Notes under the pieces: model-generated
Told to the model about the DNA's origin: nothing
Databases searched by the model: none
What the model saw: only the letters and a program-made list of their open reading frames with translations
Program-made: the position numbers and the translations under genes
Shown: one piece after another, positions 1 through 16,900 of the stretch
Numbering within the stretch: the first letter of the stretch is position 1
How the letters are laid out: each line of letters begins with the position of its first letter
NCBI GenBank assembly: GCA_025677815.1
Contig: JAIXMP010000017.1
Location: forward strand, 806,001 to 870,000
Length of the DNA: 64,000 bases
From: Phascolomyces articulosus
Lineage: Eukaryota; Mucoromycota; Mucoromycetes; Mucorales; Lichtheimiaceae
Reading direction: 5' to 3'

Positions 1-1010
1 TCATCTCGATAAAAAAAATACTGTTGATGATGACACATGCACAATAACAATCACAAATAGGTTTGGCTTTTTTTATTCTTCTTCTTGATGATCTTATGAT
101 AACTTTAATTTTTTAATGCAAGCTGCGCCTCTCATTCAATGACTCTTATTCTACCCTTTTAGTACAAGTAGGTTTTTTATAATGACAAATGTTTTCTCAT
201 CATGGAAATCAATTCTAACTTTTATATTATATATATATATATATATAATATTTCATGATGAAGACCAGTGTATAAAAGGTTCACCAAAGAATGTAAAAGA
301 TAAAAAAACACATGGATAGATATCAAATCAAGGATAGAAACAAGTTTGCTTCGATTTTTCCAATTGATAAATCGGGTATGGTCAAATTAATGGTAAAGCT
401 TTGGTTTCACACTGGCAAACATACACATACACATACACCACTCTTCTGTATCACGCGAAAAATAAACGGCGAGCGGGCTTCAATAACTAGTAGATTGTTT
501 GAAAAGTGCTACAATAACTCTTCTCTCATTCATTCATTCATTTGTTTCCCCCCCATTCATTATTATTACTATCCCAATAATAATTAATCACTAATCAAGT
601 AGTGATGGGTAGATCTCTTCACTTGTAACCATATGAATGAATGACAAAAATATGTTTTACCGACGTATCAAAATGGGATTTTTTCTTTACAACTACAAAT
701 GAGGAATAATTGATATAGAGTATTTATATATGGGTGTGAGTGATATTTTGTTACCAAAGGTTGGGGAATATACCCAAGAAAGAGGAGATTGAGAATGTAA
801 AGAGAAAGATGGTAAAAAGAAAATCAATGGGGTAAATGATATGTGATATTGACGACATTTGTTGTGTACTTCTTTTGTTGATGGTGAAAATATTGATACA
901 TTGTTGTTGTTGTTATTGTAAAAGATCATCCTATACAAGTGTTGTTATTTTTTTTTTTATTACAATGACTTATTGACATTTGTGAAGAATAGGATACTGG
1001 ATTTTTTTTT
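1..1010. other. Intergenic, AT-rich, no supported gene
   Basis: AT-rich spacer downstream of the minus-strand Ras gene. It holds a TA run near 226-246, a short ACACAT run near 420-437 and poly-T tracts. Open frames here, such as the one at 312-587, are low complexity and show no recognisable protein, so I see nothing coding. Confidence 0.6.
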
Positions 1011-2281
1011 TTACAAGATAGGACATTTATTCTTTCGATCTCCCTTCTTCTTTTTATTACGGCTTTGTAATGGTCCATCGCGACTATCTCGAATCTTTCG
1101 AACAACGGAGTAAAATGATCGCTCTACGTTGACACATGTTTTGGCTGAAGTTTCTGTAAACTCACAACGTAATCGTCTCGCCATTTGTAACCCTTCTTCA
1201 CGAGATACTTCACGTTCAGTCACTTTGTCACATTTGTTGCCGACTAAGATTAAAGGTACTTCAAAAACATCCTTGACACGAAATATTTGATCTCGGAATC
1301 GTTCGACGCGTTCAAATGTAGATCGTGATGAAATTGAATAAACGAGTAAAAACCCTTCACCGTCACGAATCCATTGATCTCGTAAAGCTGTGTATTCCTC
1401 TTTGTGATATGTTCCCGTATACATATGTATTGTACGTGTGTATTATTTAATTTGTTGGGGGATCATGAATGGGGAGGAGGGGGAATAGTTATATACAAGA
1501 TAGTGTTAGATTCATCGTTCTTGATATTTAAATAGTAAAAATCATAAATAGGATAGGAAGAATATGGTATATATACCTTGACCTGCAGTATCAAGAACTT
1601 CTAAAACACAAGGCTGTTCATCAATAACAACTTGTTTGCGATAAGAGTCTTCAATAGTAGGATCGTATGTCTAAGCGTTATCCATATAAGGACGTTAGCA
1701 TATCACATGTCTTTAAGAAAAAAAAAACTCCCTCTTCCAAACTTAACACCCCCGAAAAAGAAAAATATATTTTTTTTTCTTACCTCTAATGATTCAAGCA
1801 TATGAAATACCCAACGTATTATATTGTTTGTACTTGTTAGCCTTTATCAATTTGTTTTTGTATAATGTACTATTAGCTATAGATATATAGAATAACCTAC
1901 CAACAAAATGATTTAAGCATAACTAAATAAACGTATGTATCGTATGACAAGTTCATCCGAACAACCAGATCAACAAGGTTTATTTTTTGTGTGAAAATGT
2001 TATGTGTTGCATTAGTGACGATAGGTATATAAATATTCTTTTTTCTTCTTTTAATCCACATTCTCTCCCCCCAACTAATCATCGGGCATGCATTTTAAAA
2101 CGTCTCTTTACCTGGATCGTTAATGCAGTCTATTAAAAATAACAAAAAAAAAAGAGAAAGCATGTTAGTTTAAATAATCCTTGATAATAATAGGATACAG
2201 ATCTATATTATTGGGTTGGATTTTGATAGGTAACTTTCCAACACCACCATCACCAAGCACGACAATCTTATAGAGCATCAT
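1011..2281 (-). CDS. Ras3-like small GTPase (CaaX protein)
   Basis: Ras-family GTP-binding switch protein, expected at the inner face of the plasma membrane after prenylation. The protein reads [16 protein letters not shown] (P-loop), [21 protein letters not shown] (switch I/effector), DTAGQEEY (switch II), VGNKCDK (guanine specificity), ETSAK, and ends in the CaaX box CPIL. The basic run [11 protein letters not shown] before the box is a typical membrane-binding tail. Exons read on the minus strand are 2281-2234, 2129-2112, 1922-1901, 1670-1577 and 1399-1011. Two junctions are abnormal. After GVGK the GT-AG intron is one base out of frame. Between HFV and TYDP the frame needs two extra bases, which a 2-nt exon (AG at 1785-1784) would supply. 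With that exon the product is 190 residues, the usual Ras length. The motif set ([16 protein letters not shown]) fits the Mucor Ras3 subgroup from family knowledge. Confidence 0.88.
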
Positions 2282-3075
2282 CTTTGTAGAATATTAAATA
2301 TCTGATAGGTGAAGTTGAGGGGGTGAAAAAAAAGAGTTAGAGAATTGAAACAAAAGGGAAAAATAGACAAGACAGTGGTGAGAGGTTTTATGTAAGAGTG
2401 AGAGAAAACAAAATAATAAACTTACCACTGAATATAAAGTTTTTTAAAAAACGTCTTGCTGTCTCAAGGAATGGCGTGGTCCTAAGTTCAAACAGACACA
2501 CACACACACTCACGCACGAACAAACGTAGTATAGTATACTCAAATGGCAGTTACAAGATAAGCGGAGCCAACAAATCCAATAACTTTTGAAAATAAGATA
2601 TTTAGAGTTTCTTCGAGATTACTTTTTAAATAAGATCTCTTCGTTCAATTAATGTAGAAATGAAGTTGTAGGTTAAAAGTGGCAGAGTATGAAAGTTCTA
2701 TATATATATATAAGGTCGAAATAAAAATAAAAAAAAAAAGGGAAAAAAGAGAGGAAAGAAAGAATTACATATAGATCTTCCCCCCAAAGTCTTTTTTTTT
2801 AAAATCAAAAAAGGTGTTGTTGCAACTGTAACAGTAGTCAATGAAAGTGACATTTCTGGTAATTCGTTTTGGTAACCATACCTTATTTGGAGAGAGGATG
2901 AATAAAAATGTATATTTTATAATTGTAAATGTAAATGTGTGAATGTGTGTGTTGTAAATATTGGTCTTTTTTTGGTGTGATGAACTATTATATATATATA
3001 TATATATATATTTCTTATTTTTTGTTATTATTATTATTCTTATAATCTTTCTTTTTCTTAAGGAAAAAAAGCCAT
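2282..3075. other. Spacer between USP7-like 3' end and Ras start
   Basis: Both neighbours lie on the minus strand, so this spacer should hold the Ras promoter and 5' leader and the 3' flank of the deubiquitinase gene. It contains a short CA run near 2496-2509 and TA runs near 2699-2712 and 2990-3010. I see no coding signal. Confidence 0.5.
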
Positions 3076-8220
<5,145 letters not shown>

Positions 8221-9961
8221 GTTTGTTAGAGTGAATCGGTAAAAACCAAAAAGAAAGAAAAGAGGGCAGGTTTCTTTCTTTTTTTTGTGTGTACAGCTCG
8301 AAGTTGGTGTTGTGAGACGAAATAAAACTCAGCAGTGAATTTGTCATTGCAAAAAAATGACCGTGTCTAGTGACTCAATCAACCCAATTTGATTAACCTG
8401 TTACCTAAAGTATAATCACTTTTTTTTACACATGTTGAATATCGTTTCCTTACGGTATTGATATATATCTATTCCCAAGATGTGATACAATGTATCAGGT
8501 ACTATTTTGTGTTTTTATAATGCTAATCAGTATAACCTGTCAAAGGACCTTTAACAATCTTTCTTGAAGGAGATCAGTGGGGGTAATAATAACTACATAG
8601 CCAATATATCTTTATATATTCCCTAACTATTCTTATACAAAAGATACAGTACTCGAGTATTTGACATATTCAATCCTATTTTCCATACAACCAAGTTTGG
8701 AATCTTATATGATCCATTGCTATCTATGTCGGGGTTGAACCGAAGGGTGCACTGATGAAACGTGCATAATAAAGTTTGAAGTGAATTATGTAATGACCAA
8801 ATTTTCGGGTGCTAAGACTTTTATATTTTATGCATAGATTTTTACATCCTTGCTAATGTGTCTCAAATTATTACTTATGCTAATTTTCGATATGGTACGA
8901 GCAACCAAACTACATATTTCTTCTTTATATATAAGTGCCGCACGTCGTGACATATTGCTGAATCATATTATTGTTATATTTAAATAAGAATAATACGACG
9001 GCCTCATATATGTAATTCTTCCCTTTATATATATAGCATAAAGTAGCAACTGTTGCCACACGCTACTACATGAAAACAATAACACATCTTCTTTTTGCTT
9101 AACACGAATAAATTGTATTTATGATAATATATAATAGCAATTTTTATTATTCAATATAACATGTTTTATTTATCTAATAACATTTCTCGCAAACAAAGTT
9201 TTATTATTACTGAATAGATAGTGAAACATATTACATGTGTACAAGAATTGAATCATTGTGACCCGAATATACTGTGGTTCTTTTTGTTTCTGTGTGACAA
9301 TACCTGTGGAAAGCGAGTCTTCATTCGTCAGTGATATTGACTCACAGGATAGATAGGTGCATAGCAACAGAGAAACTATAAAAAGGGATAATTGGCTATG
9401 TAAAAAGAGATACTTTTTACTGTGAAATGAAGCTATATAATAACTGAAGTTATTTCTATATCATTGCGCCAATGTAAGTTTTGGGTCAAAATCATGCTTG
9501 CATGTGCAAATCCGTAATTTAGGAAAAAAACTAGGACGGTAAAATGCATTTTACATTTTGGAAGATAGCAAAGTATGGCAAAATGTATTTTTCCTGGTGC
9601 AAATGCTTATAGATACTCCCTTTATTTACATGACTCCAAATTACCATATAGAGGATCATATATCAGATTCCTTTAGCAACAGAAAAACCTTATGACTTAC
9701 AAAAACTAGGTACTAATAATAAATATTACAAGCATATGACGATAGTATATTAAGCTCTTGTAGTTTATTTTAAAAAATACAATATACTAATTGTACACAA
9801 ATATAAGCAACACAAAAAATAAATTAGTAACAAGGAACGATTTTTGAGTCAATATCAAAAACCTCCGCCCGGAAACAAGTTTACCGAAGGACCTACAGCA
9901 AGGCATCGCATAAATAAAAGAGTATGCTCTCTTTTTCTTTTTTCTCCTTGTAACAAAAAAA
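8221..9961. other. Divergent promoter spacer, 1.7 kb
   Basis: Lies between the starts of the deubiquitinase (minus) and the first epoxide hydrolase (plus). It includes a perfect 16-bp palindrome at 9539-9554 (GTAAAATGCATTTTAC) and a GC-richer patch at 9863-9895 with CCG/CGG words just upstream of the hydrolase start. Open frames such as 9170-9367 (minus) are not convincing. No gene is seen. Confidence 0.5.
9539..9554. promoter_or_regulatory. 16-bp perfect palindrome upstream of epoxide hydrolase 1
   Basis: GTAAAATG is followed directly by its reverse complement, CATTTTAC, about 410 bp upstream of the hydrolase start. It could be a dimeric factor site or chance in AT-rich DNA. Its function is unknown. 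Confidence 0.2.
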
Positions 9962-11601
9962 ATGTCTATCGAGCCTTTTGAAGTTCCTTCTATTTCACCT
10001 GAACGACTTGCTTTACTTAAAGAAAAATTAAAGAATGCCGAGTACCCTAATGAGCTTGAAAAGGATGTTGGATGGACATATGGTGCACCCCGATGGGCAG
10101 TTGAGCCACTTGTAAAAGCGTGGTTGAATGATTACAATTGGGAAACAGCGCGTGCCGAGATGAATCGTTGGCACCATTATCATGTTACTATCCAAGGTTT
10201 GCGAGTTCATTTTATCCACGAGCCTTCAAAAAGTCCTGATGCGATTCCCCTTCTTTTGTTAAACGGTTGGCCATCCAATTTCTATGAATATCATAAAGTA
10301 ATTGAACCTCTTCGAGACGGTGCAAATGGTGGTCAGGTAAATTGTATATATCTTTATTTGTTATTTATTAATTCTTCTAAAAAAGAAAAGAGGTTTTCTA
10401 AAACAAACACACAAAGGCTTTTCACGTTGTAATTCCCAGTTTACCTGGTTACGGCTTTTCTGAAGCACCAAAACTCACAGGTCATAATGTATCCAAGAAT
10501 GGTGAAATAATTCATGAACTCATGACAGCAATTGGTTATAACGAATATGGTAATGCGCATATGTACAACAAAAATAGACGATTGTTTTTCTAGCTTATAT
10601 TTTGCTTTTTTTTTTATAAAAAAAAATAGTTACTCATGGTTCAGACTGGGGAAGTATGATTGGGAAATGGATCGCGCAAGAACGTTCAGCTCATTGCAAG
10701 GCTTATCATACAGTAATGCCTCTCTGTTTACCACCATTACCAACACCAACGCATTTGTTTTCTCATCCGCTTAAAGTGCTCAAGTTTCTTGCAAGTATAT
10801 CGCTTGGTTTTGATACAGTTTATGGAAAAGGTCATGTTCGGCTTAAAGGCAGATCTTTTGCGGACGTAGAAAATGATCGGGAAGCAGGTTATCGTGGTAT
10901 CCAAGGTACTCGCCCGTATACTTTGGCATTTGGTTTAACTGACAGTCCTGTTGGTCTTTTAGGTATAGAAAATAAATCAGATAAAACACTATGACATGGA
11001 GTATTTTTAAGTAACTAAAATTGGATTGTCATATTAGCTTGGATGCTTGAGAAATTCCATAATTGGACGTTCCACCCATCTGGTAGCCGCGATACAGTGG
11101 CATTACCTGAAACCATTTCAGTCGATGAATTTTTAACTCAGGTTACAATTTATTGGCTGACAAATACAATGTCATCATCTACACGTTTGTATTATGAAGC
11201 ATTCCATGATGAAAAAGGAATGAAAGATATGATGTGGAATCCGGTCAAGATCCCCACCGGTGTCGCGTATTACCCTGGTGAAATAACCAAGGTTTGCTCA
11301 ATTTTTTTTATCTACATTATTAAGCTTAGATTAGGATATTTCAAGTATATTAACTATGATCATTATCTTTTAGCTTGCTAAAGAATGGCTTGAAGCTAGT
11401 ATGAACACTGTACATTATGCTGAAGTTTCTGTGGTATGTATATTGTTTTGGCGTGATATTTTATTTTTGGTCATTGGATATTGTTTTCTAATATGTTTGT
11501 TATAGGGAGGGCATTTCCCATCGTTGGAAGTGGATGAATTATTTGTAGATGATATCCAGCGCTTTGGAAAACTTATAAAAACAAAGAAATATATTCAATG
11601 A
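9962..11601 (+). CDS. Microsomal-type epoxide hydrolase, copy 1
   Basis: Alpha/beta-hydrolase that opens epoxides to diols, with an N-terminal EHN-type region (residues 1-110). Six exons: 9962-10336, 10417-10549, 10630-10962, 11038-11291, 11374-11433 and 11506-11601; 416 residues, normal for the family. Visible motifs are the oxyanion-side NGWPSNFYEY, the nucleophile elbow THGSDWGS (Asp nucleophile), the cap-region YPGE (candidate acid) and the terminal GGHFPSLE with the catalytic His. No signal peptide is obvious. It is the upstream member of a head-to-tail pair with the gene at 12214, and exon structure is conserved between them. Exon 1 is almost identical to its partner over about 140 bp, although the rest has diverged. 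Substrates may be lipid or xenobiotic epoxides, an inference from family only. Confidence 0.9.
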
Positions 11602-12079
11602 TCATATTGATATTGGAGAATACTATCAGCATACGTTATTCGATGTAACCAACTATGCCATAGGTCAAATAAATAAAAAATAACAACTTGGAAAGAAAGT
11701 TTATTGTTATTATTATTTGCAAATTGACGTATTAGTAATCCATACATTTGGCTAGTTTATAAGATGGAGGGTAGTTTTTCAGATGCACTTCGCTTTCACA
11801 GATTATGCTGATAATATAAATGAAGCTGCTTTGTATTTGACAATCACATTATCATTTGGTTTGGGATCAAAATATTTGTTTAATTTTAGCCGATGTACAT
11901 AGTTAACCATCTAATAGTACTGGGTCTTTGTTTCTGTTTATACAAATTTCACTGGCTTTGGATTTGTTACATCAAAGCAAGAGAAATCTACGCTTAGTTA
12001 ACTGTTTTTGTTCAGATGATTAATCAAAGGTGATATATTGATAATATACCTGTTTTCGGTAATCTTTTGATAGTAACAG

Positions 12080-12140
<61 letters not shown>

Positions 12141-12213
12141 AGGTTCCCCATCGCATAAAAAAGAAAGTAACTTTTTTCTTTCTTTTTTTATTATTTCTAC
12201 AAAAAAAGTCACC
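11602..12213. other. Spacer between tandem epoxide hydrolases
   Basis: This spacer holds the 3' flank of copy 1 and the promoter of copy 2, including the CA/TA microsatellite at 12081-12140. There is no coding signal. Confidence 0.5.
12081..12140. repeat. (CA)20 followed by (TA)10 compound microsatellite
   Basis: A perfect CA run (12081-12120) passes straight into a perfect TA run (12121-12140). It ends 73 bp before the start codon of epoxide hydrolase 2, so it lies in the core promoter or 5' leader. Alternating purine-pyrimidine runs can form non-B DNA and change length readily. Confidence 0.95.
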
Positions 12214-13746
12214 ATGTCGATTGAACCTTTTGAAATCCCTTCCATTCCTCCGGAACGCCTTGCTTTACTCAAGGAAAGGTTGAAGAATGCTGAGTATCCT
12301 AATGAACTTGAAAAGGATGTTGGATGGACATATGGTGCACCCCGATGGGCAGTTGAGCCACTTGTAAAAGTATGGTTGAATGATTACAATTGGGAAACAG
12401 CGCGTGCCGAGATGAATCGTTGGCACCATTATCATGCCACTATTCAAGATTTACGCGTTCATTTTATTCATGAACCATCAAATAATCCAGAGGCTATTCC
12501 ACTCCTTTTGATTAACGGTTGGCCATCCAATTTCTATGAATATCATAAAGTGATTGAACCTCTTCGAGATGGTGTAAATGGTGGACAGGTAATAAACTGA
12601 TACAAATTATAAGACCCTTATCTGGAAAAACTTCCCAGTATTTTTTCCCAGTTTCCCAACTCATAAGATTTTCATGAAAACAAAAACAAACAGGCTTTTC
12701 ATGTTGTGGTACCAAGTTTACCCGGCTTTGGTTTTTCGGAAGCACCCAAGCTTCCAGGTCATGGTGTTGTAAAGAACGCAGAGTTTTTGGATCAACTGAT
12801 GATCAAGTTGGGATATACTGAATATGGTAAAATAGTTTAAATAAGGTTCTTTTATGGGGCGGTTTTTTTAGATTTCTAGGCACTTTCATTTTTATTATTT
12901 ATTCACTAATTAAGTAATGAGTATTTAATAGTGGTTCACGGTTCGGACTGGGGTGGTAGTATAGGGAAAGTTATTGCCATGAAGTATTCTGATCGATGCA
13001 AGGCATTTCATACAGTATTTCCTCTTTGTTCGCCTCCTCCACTGTCATCTGTATTTTCTGATCCGCTCAAAGTAGGCAAATTTCTTGCTTACAAACTTCT
13101 TGGTGCAGATACTGTCTATGGAAAAGGGACTACAAAAATTAGAGTGTCGTTTGTTGACGTTATATTTGACCGAGAAGGCGGGTATCGATGTATTCAAGGC
13201 ACACGTCCATATACACTAGCATATGGTTTGAATGATAGCCCAGTAGGACTTCTAGGTAATGTTTTTTTTAAAAAAAAATAAAAAGCCAACAAATTCATTG
13301 TGTATGTCATGTGCATTGATAAAAAAAAATCAGCATGGGTACTCGAAAAATTTCACAACTGGACAGCGCACTCTGCTGACAAAGAAGCAACCGAAGGTTT
13401 ACCTGAAACTATCACAGTTGATGAATTTCTAACTCATGTCACTATTTTCTGGTTGACAAAATCAATGCCGGCATCCACTCGCCTATATTATGAAAATTGG
13501 AACTCGACCGAAATATCAGACGTTAATGATGGTTGTGTTACAATACCTACTGGAATTGCCTACTTTCCTGGTGAAAATGTCAGGGTATTGTGGCTTTTTT
13601 TAAAAGAAATACAGGATATACTGTTACATAATATGCTAAACATTAATGCTTGTATTCCTTACTTTTTGAAATACCCTAGTTGCCTCGCGAATGGATCGAA
13701 GCAAATATGAACATTCAGCAATTTAAGGACTATCCAGTGGTATGTG

Positions 13747-13786
<40 letters not shown>

Positions 13787-13922
13787 TATTTGCAAAAGCT
13801 AATCAGCTGGGAACATTGTTTGTTAGGGAGGTCATTTTCCAGCTCTAGAATCTACCGAAGTATTGGTTGATGATGTTCAACGTTTTGGAAACCTTCTGAA
13901 AAATAAGAAGTATATCCAATAA
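12214..13922 (+). CDS. Microsomal-type epoxide hydrolase, copy 2
   Basis: Tandem paralogue of the gene at 9962, with the same six-exon structure: 12214-12588, 12694-12826, 12932-13255, 13334-13584, 13680-13739 and 13827-13922; 412 residues. Catalytic motifs are retained: NGWPSNFYEY, VHGSDWGGS with the Asp nucleophile, YFPGE and GGHFPALE with the His. Exons 1-6 match copy 1 in order and phase, but cap-domain sequence (for example after NWTAH) and the loop after PLC differ. The two enzymes may therefore prefer different epoxides (inference). The fifth intron carries a long TA repeat (about 13748-13782). The start is fixed by MSIEPFEIPSI, which matches MSIEPFEVPSI in copy 1. A CA/TA microsatellite sits immediately upstream. 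Confidence 0.9.
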
Positions 13923-16900
13923 TAATCATTAAATGTATTAGTGTTGTCTTTCTAAAGGTATACGATATAATGTACATTTTACTTTGTCTTCCTAGGATAT
14001 AATCCTATATATTACTATATTCTTTTTGTATGCGCGTGTTTGATATATAATCTCATGTATCCTTTGTTTATGAACTATGTTTTTATCCAGATGGAAGTCT
14101 CATATAATCACAAAATATATTAATATATGGAAGTGTTTGTACCATTATTATATTTTTTTTATTTTACCATAACTGCTATTAACATAGCATAATACTTACA
14201 AATACTACTTGAAGAGATTTTTGAATTTTATGTTGTGGACTATACCGATGAAAAAAAAAATATGCTAGTCACATATTATTTATAGAGTATGAACCAATTT
14301 AATCTTTATAAACTTATGGACGGAGATCGCTTCGCTCCAGTCTGAAAATGAGTCCCTACGCTTCGCTTCGTGTCATTTTCATCAGGACCCTATAAATTTA
14401 TTGGGGTAGAGCTCTCAAACCCCCCAGTCCCTCGCGTGCAAAGCCCATCAGCGTTTTGTAAAGCAAAGTGATGGTAAAGGTTGAAAAAAGAAAACATCTC
14501 GCTTCGCGAGTTGTCTTCTTTTTTGTTTGGATTGTATGCGTAATTACAGTCCTAAACTCTATATTGGCTATCTTTTCAGAGCGATCGTTGGTTGAAAAAA
14601 ATAAAGCTAATCCGCTTCGCGAGACACACTTATTTTTTCCGTTTCTTTTCTTATCATGATACTGTAAGCAACTATAGTCTTAAACAATTTCTTGTATTTA
14701 AACCTTCTAATTGTAAATGACTATTTATATATGCTAAACCATTCAGTATTACGGCTACATGATGAGTCCCTACACTTTGCTTCAGGTCATTCAACGGCTG
14801 CGCTTTCACTGTGGAATTACGTATATGTTGTATTTGAGGTTGTGGAAACAAAAGTTGCATTTTTTTGATCTAGATTGTTTATGTATAATATTTAGAAAAG
14901 AGGATCACTTCATAGTTTTGCGAGGATTTTATATTTTTTTCCTCTTGTTAAAGTTAACCTAAGGGAAGAAATAAATGCAAGTATTTCTCTCTCTCTTTCT
15001 TTATGTCTAAACCCTGCTGATATAACTCTGATATGCTGCTACGTATTGCTATTAATTATATCCTAAACACCTTGTCTATCCTAAACGTTTTGTTAATCCG
15101 AAACTCTACATGAGACTCTAAATTCTTATATTTTTACAGATGGATGCATCGTTGCTAGGTTTTAGATATGTTTTTTTTTCATGGATTTGTGGTTCTTGAT
15201 GATCTAAGTGATGTAGATGCATATTAAAACTCTCGACTTTTTTCTCGTGAAAGCAGTAATATCATACGTGAAATTCCTCTAATATACAATATATACTATA
15301 GCTTTAATATATAATAACATACATATATTACAGTAACTAGAATCTACATTCACCTCTTCTTTCAATGCCAATTTTTAAATACACCACAGAAAAAAGTATA
15401 TAGTGGTTTTTATTTTATCTGAAGGTTAGAGGGGAGTCTCCACTCTTCTCGATTCTGCGCCGGCCGTTTCTTAATTACAGTTGTCACTCGCGGCCGAATG
15501 ATTGTTTCGAAGGAGCAGAGTGTATAATAGAAGGAGGTTGTCAAAAGTCTGAATGAGAATTTCCAAAAACAGATGCGATTTCCTTTTTTGGGCGATTATC
15601 TTTTAGATTATCTAAATACGGATTTCATTTTTATTTGATATCAATGATACTCAATTACTGTTTTATATCAGCTATCCCACCAAACTAGAAGCAACAGGCT
15701 TATTTTTATATTTCCATAGATCATACCTGAATGTGCATATTTTACGAATATAATTGCTGTTGAAAGTATCACATAGACTGGTATTACCTACCTACATCAT
15801 TGTTTTAAAAATAACATGGAGTATTTTAATATGAACACATTCTCGCCTTTTTCGTAATTTTCTACTTAGTATTCAAATTGAGGGCTACTGCTAATATCTG
15901 AAAAATGTACATATAAGGGTTCTTAAAAATAATATTATGGATATGAATGGGATTGGAAATGTATCATGTCCCATGTTTAGACTTTTGCACGCTTGGTAGT
16001 TTATGCTAGAAAATTATGGTACACTACAATGAAAAATGGGTATAAAGGAAAAGTTTAAAGCATCTCGAATAGACGTGCTATTTTATTACTAGAAGTAGAG
16101 TCCGCCAAATCAAACTCAAGTTACTATTGTGAGATATACACATCAGATATGATATTCTTGAAACGGAAAAATAAAAAGGCATTACATAGCAGGCATGCAA
16201 GCAAAATATTTGAACTGTATGATGAAGGAGAGAGACATCGGACAAAATCAAAATTTGACAAATGCTAATTCTTTTGCCTCAGATTTATTAGATGGTTGGG
16301 GATAATAAGTAAAAAGTCTTTCAGTTCTAGAAGGTGGAATTGCAACTCTGGTGGAATTGTTTTACCCTGCTACTTATAAAAAAATCTGGGTTTTGCAGAG
16401 TTGGAGGTGCTCTTATTCAGGAAAAAGAAGTCCTTCTTGTTTTCATCATAAATATGACATTAAGCAGTAATCTGAAAAACCTTAGAACATTTTTTTTTGC
16501 TATATAGCCACTGTTGTGTCGCTCTGTTTCAACAGATCATATAAACTGTTTTGTTGAATATTTTAATTTTGCACAGCGTGTCGCGATGGTACGTGTAATT
16601 TTATAATATCATCATATATTGTGAATGCAAATTCTCGCTCCTACTACTTCTTTGGGTGATTATAGATGATTATTGAAATACTAACAAAACATAAAAAGCT
16701 TCTCTCAATAAAAACAACTAATATTACCCTGTGTTTATGGCCAAAAATGGTATGATCAACAAAACATTTTCATAATTCTTGAATATCTATTTTTCTCCCT
16801 GACCAAATTTTTCCCATCAACAGATATCATTTGTCGTTTGTAATCATTAATGATGTTATCCTGTGATAATATACACCAGTTACTCAACAGCTTGAAACCA

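Noticed and set aside
312..587. 91-residue plus-strand ORF
   Set aside because: Contains simple repeats (HTHTHT, YYYY); no sign of selection.
2131..2234. 4-nt microexon ATCT in Ras intron 1 (KS-TALTIQ)
   Set aside because: Restores the frame but needs a 32-nt intron and adds a residue in the P-loop; both are implausible.
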